A stretch of DNA of 10,952 nt, taken from assembly GCA_013202515.1 (NCBI GenBank), contig JABMRN010000132.1, forward strand, positions 1 through 10,952. Direction: 5' to 3'. Both the position numbers and the translations under genes were made by a program. The first letter of the stretch is position 1. Every line of letters begins with the position of its first letter. Positions 9,101 to 10,952 of the stretch are shown here, piece after piece. The notes under the pieces were generated by a model. It worked only from the letters and a program-made list of their open reading frames with translations, had not been told where the DNA came from and made no database searches. This DNA comes from Candidatus Omnitrophota bacterium. GTDB lineage: Bacteria; Omnitrophota; Gorgyraeia; JABMRN01.

Positions 9101-9135
9101 ATTACAGACGTTGATTTATGCAGCATCTTCCACAT
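130..9135 (-). CDS. Giant (3001 aa) multidomain protein: nucleotide-kinase-like, GT4 glycosyltransferase, HEAT, PHP and nucleotidyltransferase modules
   Basis: This is one unbroken frame from ATG (9133-9135) to TAA (130-132). Residues 1-25 are a basic start plus a hydrophobic core, like a signal peptide. Residues 66-245 are an adenylate-kinase-like P-loop domain (Walker A GMPASGKGT at 72-80, R101, D138, Arg-rich lid and tail). Residues 268-480 resemble uridine kinase/phosphoribulokinase (GTSGVGKTS at 276-284, QD at 307-308, IVDGG near 378-382). Residues 670-1065 are a GT-B family 4 glycosyltransferase close in pattern to trehalose synthase TreT (GGG-AEV near 684-690, E987 and E995 of the E-x7-E motif, GGIPLQ at 1009-1014). 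Residues 1140-1255 are HEAT-like helical repeats. Residues 1260-1780 are not recognised. Residues 1786-1992 are a second adenylate-kinase-like domain (GKPGSHKTT at 1794-1802, with His where Gly is usual). Residues 2055-2430 are a PHP phosphoesterase (H2068-S-H2070, TGH at 2100-2102, GVEIE at 2129-2133, AHP at 2335-2337, DFHG at 2406-2409). Residues 2560-2690 are a polymerase-beta-type nucleotidyltransferase (G2602-S2603, D2612, D2614, D2644/D2646). Residues 2700-3001 are helical, with a charged coiled-coil-like stretch near 2720-2760, and are not recognised. The first ATG has only a weak AGG ten bases upstream; the ATG at codon 4 has GGAAG but far too close. I see no convincing promoter. The overall substrate and pathway are unknown; kinase, transferase and phosphatase modules together suggest nucleotide or sugar-phosphate chemistry. 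Confidence 0.93.
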   Translation of the reverse strand: MWKMLHKSTSVILLVALAANVHIAPYPILNQHNIFDKFSLAPPTPFNTHGSTLALDSNMFSHGKAPLFILVGMPASGKGTIGRAFAGKLGIPFVSQGEVLRENYYAKGGKQAGLTKSGVLNQYYQEHIPDVSDGLIFDINYPSPLKESPTKSLQAFMRRHNLYLAGVIHIKVDESTSRARLEARSREADLEVLQDGTHRIDRRLRNHYDNVVPRIDFFRSRGLLIEVDNNTTGEIDRKADVLVSEVKKTRAREIAQSILRELNTSGKNKLVVGLCGTSGVGKTSIADEVKNMLNSALGNEATGILHQDMFFHTDDEVWGLGIAHRSSRAGLDVEHLCREISNFNRNRRVVEPKLVIKDSRGQRKRTGETEIKAKRILIVDGGFIYANNTPSYRKLLNLIDYRIFLDASMDILKNWWIDRSIDNRRRRGVEESEEDARSSRTDKWNSSISKFVERDRSLMKEADLVVFKGKDHVLDRLVESSILARGTCIAETPNIDTYPSPKSVVAEALDDIREKVNAGGIWAEEALRELEYLFETDRIRSFDGIAKSNDDYMAAFIDNENGNIALAYEFYLVENKLKRALPRALLYLALSRISSVDLSPNERKQIVSRMFSVDDMLLLEELNTFLDLKTSPNTIQVNSLSTDDIVAMDNVGDKKSLRLARSLLAELGGKKKTSVAFISPTDQGGGIAEVRYWLTAILGSDALDIPVKWISLIRHENPDYSGISGASIKSEKKDTHKRAMAQNIEGIDLTGYRYVFVDDCYTLGLIPLIRKRYPNIKIIWVQHASNAKRLKFEFARHNLTHADLAIAWKKSFLPNDLDIPMIEMPVGGIDPIGYKSCEISQRMIAATLEKYNMDCDREKRPLLIEVARFNTSKDHLASITAFRLFKKHLEKTNSVVKPQLAILGIPMAKSDWKLYNELKAYVDNLGDPDIHIVAMANRNIELTTDQEAAIKDMDFDPDRLSGIDLNALEINAFQRAAVLALHPASGEAFGLSITEALWKKTPVLATKVGGIPLQVLDEDMLIKYNETGKSESYSLLRNGNFEDLTPALEQREMSREMANRIIRYWEKRNTKDAIQKREAEKRNIQQQYMMLQAATNTLLLMWLLDAEARPSIFKKKRKVSINEVKELFLESMISGLNKKDSRVLEEDERLLRPLAETTDDVIQNAITRLCLLRKVPFTFQRRLQLLLGKFGRKAVAPILEAADTDKQFIRERLYWALIYIGEDAIEDLSEAALTSESPFVREIAVRALARLGYTGNRIARQTIRQYIQKRGWKSFTYRAYPFRKLEHATFDAAGQIAITIAEACQLDEKAGDKIAALLFSEGIYPAPRLVASIRIAMTNNKKSILSNVKKKKKEWERRIDALNTGHASFDRNDDIDVDLGYTILARQAERSNLWRFDLTYKAYRDWIDSIKPSKVVLSGARNIESKRDAELRYLAYEAELFRTQFLEIAKRKARMLGRELVVIPNLTYGEIALSPIEEKLQEDGIPIMRVRQSSDKCHYNPFLVDPNLFSDQDLLFILKKKPIIVVADGTNSVRGQVMGVSGKARKRDPHYPDAYQGYRNFLIALEDILRKDVRNENEGLDFYTDEAFIDKLRATPAYRRLQQRITNLVKHYNESIDPQEKPILIPRNETPYSMAFWKPGHFPLYIRQLAKPVDIPMSIDPENIEGPTCIFAEIGIEKEAIPGHVKWWGSGLGPYQLDDNLENIPIPKHPLVEHDTAYHDLDLRELGFSNFLYRLSLSDRGPNLEMLFEDNKKKCAQYAHSVREMRWTEPLDDIKAKKARTTISEKKQVILFVGKPGSHKTTLGRKMAEYLAIQHISLGEIMRATEEENPAFRNLVMSARGPMRKAQKWGRQNAIRTIGYGLLENHLRENARDSHAVVIDAPTILEDDFVYLNNVLSGMGFEVGLVVHLDITDDVAAKNIQGRKARPSSIERAKRRLAYYKKFGPPILDYYRRRGVMLDVDTGERQPDEEFSYCVDRISDWVERRINNIPELHRWDNIHRLYHFEELWLIRREADIRGKLAKFHTDHKNASVRKNPKLFNEWISLLIELNQLLKTKSRFVQAGHSCRHSHTNYDGDDGAMSTRELVNHAVNNGITTLYVTGHNTVKPSIQAIRTVSRKSSPFILETRPGVEIEAPFETEAGDPFCFMHWRVTGPVNKAAIDKMNELVEEIDQKLEGFLELRFEKVLSLADKRKFDRAVSDDVLERFIKRSRVKRYLRSIGISITDKEAIRLKLLELFKDIRAFVDSHPRYEFMPRLLNKLNVIGAWTEEIEVWDGRDPKKGETRSIRRCLRELLDIVYTDKDTEDDLKKRGEELPVRAGEAIRWFTDIGCRVITAHPDLEIGRGEGQITESLFIKNVAPWVKMGYLHGMGCPFATRRNWGNRLAQKICKAAGVSPDSFKVERNNTDFHGKSNAHILLGDRHGDKAGRILYWSMDGEASESRATIEDDTFMGSYFSENIDTLFLEGDFINALYVIEKLLTATPFCQDTEALLMKLFDNHGFLRTFESEILSEHAPSEDIANENWNLYLRPQTAPEDAVALSFSQIADTLDKRNMFWHFENKATKERAKTRITTLGQSLESILNYIDSLNPGIKSDLIAVYVTGSYPWADEPGDIDLHLIVQDGAGFRKTGINRNKIRGITGGELDIDVSVQIINAGELNQPEGNNGRSIFLKRKQLLLYENGIHVWGRDIYESSHLPPVSFQEGFALEIVERTMAKPKVYPKRARRLHEADLMLKELKRQKRLIEDGMKNLNEAKKSIEEACDYIWDTLFNDILKKDLRKLDGIMPVLVDLDFITDELQRNNLLSEENRNSEVITLIRRNMERRIKVFNSNFGFKIIVTSNESKNDLLQRAHSLKEKHNNKPILITTLGKVAEIDASDRISDVVSDITAISPIHCEQAEGIYRTAYVKIPAIIAFAVTKALIDKSDFELSNNRKLMALARLHNIITGIELDLNDPELPTVLDDPVNYALKLILEILPTPESLFDSNQLDELEKHELKLLRAA

Positions 9136-9270
9136 TTATATATAGCCTATATTATGCGCCAAGCTATATTGATAATACCATAATATCTGAAGCAATAAGT
9201 CACAGGAAGGTAAAAGAAATGTAATAAGAATGTAACTTTTTTGGGTTGGATTTATAAACCTTTCTACGAC
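9136..9270 (-). promoter_or_regulatory. Leader region of the giant gene, no clear promoter
   Basis: These 135 AT-rich bases separate the giant gene's ATG from the right inverted repeat arm, so any promoter of its own should lie here. On the minus strand two TATTAT hexamers (9180-9185 and 9172-9177) could serve as -10 elements, but no good -35 stands at the right distance; the best is TTATTG at 9193-9198, with only 15 bases of spacing. No riboswitch-like fold or operator-like palindrome is obvious. The terminator-like hairpin in the repeat arm would block read-through entering from beyond 9333. Confidence 0.3.
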
Positions 9271-9389
9271 ATTGAAAAAATAGAGTTGTTTTCAAAAAGG
9301 CAAAATTTGATACGGCCAAATTTTGCCTTTTTGCAATCGCCTTTGTGTAAAGCTCGGCACGCCACCGAAGCTACTAGACCAATTTAGCC
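9271..9389. repeat. Right arm of the 119-bp perfect inverted repeat
   Basis: This is the exact reverse complement of 1-119. Positions p and 9390-p pair throughout. With the left arm it encloses a 9389-base unit containing only the giant gene. The inner edge lies 135 bases upstream of that gene's start codon. The outer edge coincides with the end of a 14-base unit that is repeated directly next to it (9376-9389 and 9390-9403). No recombinase gene is present in the window. Confidence 0.95.
9293..9333. terminator. Second copy of the bidirectional terminator-like hairpin, upstream of the giant gene
   Basis: The 17-bp stem 9293-9309 with 9317-9333 and its 7-base loop are identical to the hairpin at 57-97 because both lie in the inverted repeat arms. 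No gene ends nearby on either strand, so a role as ordinary end-of-gene terminator does not apply here. It could insulate the giant gene from outside transcription, or simply be part of the repeat. Confidence 0.6.
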
Positions 9390-9403
9390 AGACCAATATA
9401 GCT
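9376..9403. repeat. Two tandem 14-bp direct repeats at the outer edge of the right arm
   Basis: AGACCAATTTAGCC (9376-9389) is followed without a gap by AGACCAATATAGCT (9390-9403), with 12 of 14 bases identical. The boundary between the two units is exactly where the inverted repeat identity ends as visible in this window. This may be a recombinase or transposase binding iteron at an element end, or a chance local duplication. Confidence 0.55.
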
Positions 9404-9446
9404 GAGGTGGACGTCCGAGCCCTGTGCACGAAGTTTCTAATATTTA

Positions 9447-9542
9447 CACTACAGCGATGCTGGCGAGGACGCGCACGGCCGCAGGCCGTTGCGCGACGAG
9501 CCGTTTGGGAGGCTTAGCGATTCGGCCTGCGGCCGTGTAGTG
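9447..9542. repeat. Large imperfect palindrome, GC-rich stem-loop
   Basis: A perfect 15-bp stem pairs CACGGCCGCAGGCCG (9474-9488) with 9523-9537. Farther out, CACTAC (9447-9452) pairs with GTAGTG (9537-9542), so the two stems share one base and cannot both close fully. The left half can also fold alone: 9470-9480 pairs with GGCCG-TT-GCGCG just after it, with one bulged T. In addition GCTCGGCAC in the right repeat arm (9352-9360) is complementary to 9540-9548. It looks like a dispersed palindromic repeat; a structured RNA is possible but unsupported. Confidence 0.55.
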
Positions 9543-9587
9543 CCGAGCCTCGTTGGGACATTTTTTGCAGACGCCCCCTCACCCTGT

Positions 9588-9610
9588 CCCTCTCCCCAAA
9601 GGGGAGAGGG
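9588..9610. repeat. Short perfect palindrome of the REP-like C-run/G-run type
   Basis: A 10-bp stem CCCTCTCCCC (9588-9597) pairs with GGGGAGAGGG (9601-9610) around AAA. It is preceded by a C-rich segment, CCCCCTCACCCTGT (9574-9587). Such C-rich/G-rich palindromes are common as dispersed intergenic repeats in many bacterial genomes. The stem has no T-run, so it is not a typical intrinsic terminator. Confidence 0.6.
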
Positions 9611-9660
9611 TGGCGATTTTGTTTGCTTATTTCAAAGATTCGTTTTAAAATAGGTTCGAA

Positions 9661-9689
9661 CGGTGCGATAGACGCACCGCCAGTTTTTT
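9661..9689 (+). terminator. Hairpin followed by six T, possible terminator
   Basis: CGGTGCG (9661-9667) pairs with CGCACCG (9673-9679) around a 5-base loop, and TTTTTT follows at 9684-9689 after a 4-base gap. The form fits a plus-strand intrinsic terminator, although the gap is longer than usual. No plus-strand gene ends upstream, so it may instead shield the downstream MscS-family gene from read-through, or be a remnant of a lost gene. Confidence 0.4.
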
Positions 9690-9822
9690 CTCTATTTATA
9701 ACATTATCAAAATAAGGCACTTACAACATCGTAAAAAATCAAATTATTTTTGGGACCATTTTGTGCCCATTTAAAGGCAAGACTTCTTGCTCACCTAAAA
9801 TATCCCTTCCAATATAATAATC

Positions 9823-9851
9823 TTGAAAAGCCTGCTTTAAGAGGGTATACT
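9823..9851 (+). promoter_or_regulatory. Sigma-70-type promoter of the MscS-family gene
   Basis: TTGAAA (9823-9828) and TATACT (9846-9851) are separated by exactly 17 bases, each hexamer one base off the consensus. Transcription would start near 9858 and leave an untranslated leader of roughly 93 bases before the ATG at 9951. No operator-like palindrome overlaps the promoter, which fits constitutive or growth-phase expression. Confidence 0.75.
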
Positions 9852-9937
9852 AATATTCAGCAAAAAATTATTTATCGTAGGTTTTATTATAGGAATAACA
9901 ATTTCTTTCATTAACCGACAAAAAAAGGGAAAAATTC

Positions 9938-9942
9938 GGAGG
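9938..9942 (+). promoter_or_regulatory. Shine-Dalgarno site of the MscS-family gene
   Basis: GGAGG stands 8 bases before the ATG at 9951, ideal spacing. It fixes that ATG as the start and keeps the whole signal-peptide-like segment in the protein. Confidence 0.85.
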
Positions 9943-9950
9943 TATTATTA

Positions 9951-10952
9951 ATGAAAACAAATGTTAAAAAAGCTATTTTTCTTATCGGGTTTAGCGTTTT
10001 TATAATGAGTATATTACTTGCTGTAGATGCATTTTCGCAGGCCGAAATAGGCACTAAAGATAAAGCAAGCGTAGAAAAAGTAAAAAAAGAAGAATCGAAA
10101 GAGCAAATTGTAAAGGAAATAAAAGAACTTGAGAAAAAAGATGAAAAAATAGAGAAGGAATTAACCAAAGTTAAAATTACAGGTGAACAGGATAAAATCG
10201 ACCAATTGACCAAAATGCTACAAGAAACTCAAATGCAAAAGACTGCAAAAAAAAGCTTTCTTGAAAAATCGCTTATGTCAGTCGCTATTATTTTTATAGG
10301 TTTATTTTTGTTTTTAATGATGAAATTAGGGCTTAAACAGTTTGAACATCTCTTGACTAAGAAAGATGCAATCCGAGAAACTGAAATGGCCTTAAGAATG
10401 AAAACTCTGAGTAAGCTTTTTAATTGGTTGGGGACCATTATACTTATCTTAGTTATTGTTTACATGGTTCTGGAAAATCACGGTTTAAATGTAGCACCAC
10501 TTTTAGCTGGTGCTGGTATTATCGGCTTAGCGTTCGGATTTGGAGGCCAGTATCTTATCCGTGATTTAATAAACGGAATTTTCATTTTAATAGAAGGACA
10601 GTATCGCATAAACGATGTTGTAAAAATAGGTAAATACGGCGGACTGGTCGAGGATATAAACTTAAGAATTACAACTTTAAGAGACCTTGAGGGGAGAGTT
10701 ATTATTGTTCCAAACGGTGAAGTAAAAACAGTGGTTAATTACACAAGAGAATACGCACAGGCGCTTTTAGATATAGGTGTAGCTTATAAAGAAAATGTAG
10801 ACCAGGTAATGGATATAATTAAAGAAATCGGCAAAGAAATGAGAAATGATAAATATTTCGGCAGACTCATCCTGGGGGATGTTGAGATGTTCGGAGTGGA
10901 TGACTTCGGAGATTCGCAGGTAACAATCAAATTCCGCATGAAAACGCTCCCC
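9951..10952 (+). CDS. MscS-family mechanosensitive channel, 3' end outside the window
   Basis: The 334 codons visible are open to the last base, so the C-terminus is missing. MscS-type channels are homoheptamers of the inner membrane that open under membrane tension and release solutes on hypo-osmotic shock. Residues 1-31 look like a signal peptide (KK, a hydrophobic core at 8-25, possible cleavage after FSQA). Residues 36-100 are rich in Lys and Glu and likely form a periplasmic coiled coil. Membrane segments follow at about 107-125 and 157-175, then the pore helix at about 181-214, with the Gly/Ala-rich pattern GAGIIGLAFGFGGQ (187-200). The beta-domain signature is present: the VEDINLR segment (233-239), then VIIVPNGEV (250-258) and NYTRE (263-267). 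E. coli MscS has no N-terminal signal peptide, so this is a longer variant. The gene has its own promoter and Shine-Dalgarno site, is divergent from the giant gene, and nothing shows an operon. Confidence 0.92.
   Translation, partial: MKTNVKKAIFLIGFSVFIMSILLAVDAFSQAEIGTKDKASVEKVKKEESKEQIVKEIKELEKKDEKIEKELTKVKITGEQDKIDQLTKMLQETQMQKTAKKSFLEKSLMSVAIIFIGLFLFLMMKLGLKQFEHLLTKKDAIRETEMALRMKTLSKLFNWLGTIILILVIVYMVLENHGLNVAPLLAGAGIIGLAFGFGGQYLIRDLINGIFILIEGQYRINDVVKIGKYGGLVEDINLRITTLRDLEGRVIIVPNGEVKTVVNYTREYAQALLDIGVAYKENVDQVMDIIKEIGKEMRNDKYFGRLILGDVEMFGVDDFGDSQVTIKFRMKTLP

Larger units (their letters stand above)
9390..9822. other. Gene-free spacer with clustered palindromes
   Basis: No reading frame here has a believable start site, composition or family resemblance. 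The stretch 9404-9620 is clearly richer in G and C than the genes on either side and carries a large imperfect stem-loop (9447-9542) and a short perfect palindrome (9588-9610). A further hairpin with a T-run follows at 9661-9689. From about 9690 to 9822 the sequence returns to AT-rich, and I see nothing in it. The contrast in base use suggests inserted dispersed repeats rather than ordinary intergenic DNA. Confidence 0.6.

Noticed and set aside
9172..9198. Firm promoter call for the giant gene
   Set aside because: The possible -10 hexamers have no matching -35 at an acceptable distance.
1..9389. A classical insertion sequence or composite transposon
   Set aside because: No transposase motif was found in any frame, and no target-site duplication can be tested because the left flank is outside the window.
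9323..9517. Plus-strand frame of 64 codons running from the right repeat arm into the palindromes
   Set aside because: Its TTG start lies inside a terminator-like stem, no Shine-Dalgarno site precedes it, and its Arg- and Ala-rich end only reflects the GC-rich palindromes.
9447..9542. An integron attC site
   Set aside because: The long palindrome is suggestive, but the conserved core sites and an integrase gene are not seen.
9514..9720. Minus-strand frame of 68 codons across the spacer
   Set aside because: It reads through the C-run/G-run palindrome and the T-run hairpin, has no ribosome site, and resembles no protein family.
9911..10438. Two minus-strand frames of 69 and 100 codons
   Set aside because: They lie fully within the MscS-family gene, and their Ser/Phe-rich composition is the antisense image of its Lys/Glu-rich coiled coil.

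Overview
The window holds one giant gene, one partial gene and a repeat-rich spacer. The organism looks like a bacterium of moderately low GC, Gram-negative in type: both genes start with a signal-peptide-like N-terminus, and a consensus sigma-70-type promoter is present. A single 3001-codon multidomain protein recalls the giant proteins known from uncultivated PVC-superphylum lineages such as Candidatus Omnitrophota. That placement is an inference, not a sequence match.

Layout. Bases 1-119 are the left arm of a perfect inverted repeat. Bases 130-9135 (minus strand) are one uninterrupted frame for a 3001-residue protein. Bases 9136-9270 are its leader. Bases 9271-9389 are the right repeat arm, the exact reverse complement of 1-119. 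Bases 9390-9822 carry no credible gene but hold several palindromes, in part much richer in GC than the genes. A promoter at 9823-9851 and a Shine-Dalgarno site at 9938-9942 lead into a plus-strand MscS-family channel gene that starts at 9951 and runs off the window.

The giant protein reads as a chain of enzyme-like modules. In order these are: a signal-peptide-like segment, an adenylate-kinase-like P-loop domain, a uridine-kinase/phosphoribulokinase-like P-loop domain, a GT-B family 4 glycosyltransferase resembling trehalose synthase TreT, HEAT-like repeats, about 500 residues I cannot assign, a second adenylate-kinase-like domain with an altered Walker A, a PHP-type metallo-phosphoesterase, a polymerase-beta-type nucleotidyltransferase, and an unassigned helical C-terminus. 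No transposase, integrase or recombinase is visible, yet the gene is closely boxed by the 119-bp inverted repeats, and each arm contains a bidirectional terminator-like hairpin. The best candidate for something undescribed is this boxed unit: an insulated, possibly invertible or mobile cassette carrying one giant polyenzyme. The left arm starts exactly at base 1, so an assembly effect must be excluded. The MscS gene is divergent from the giant gene, and nothing ties their functions together.
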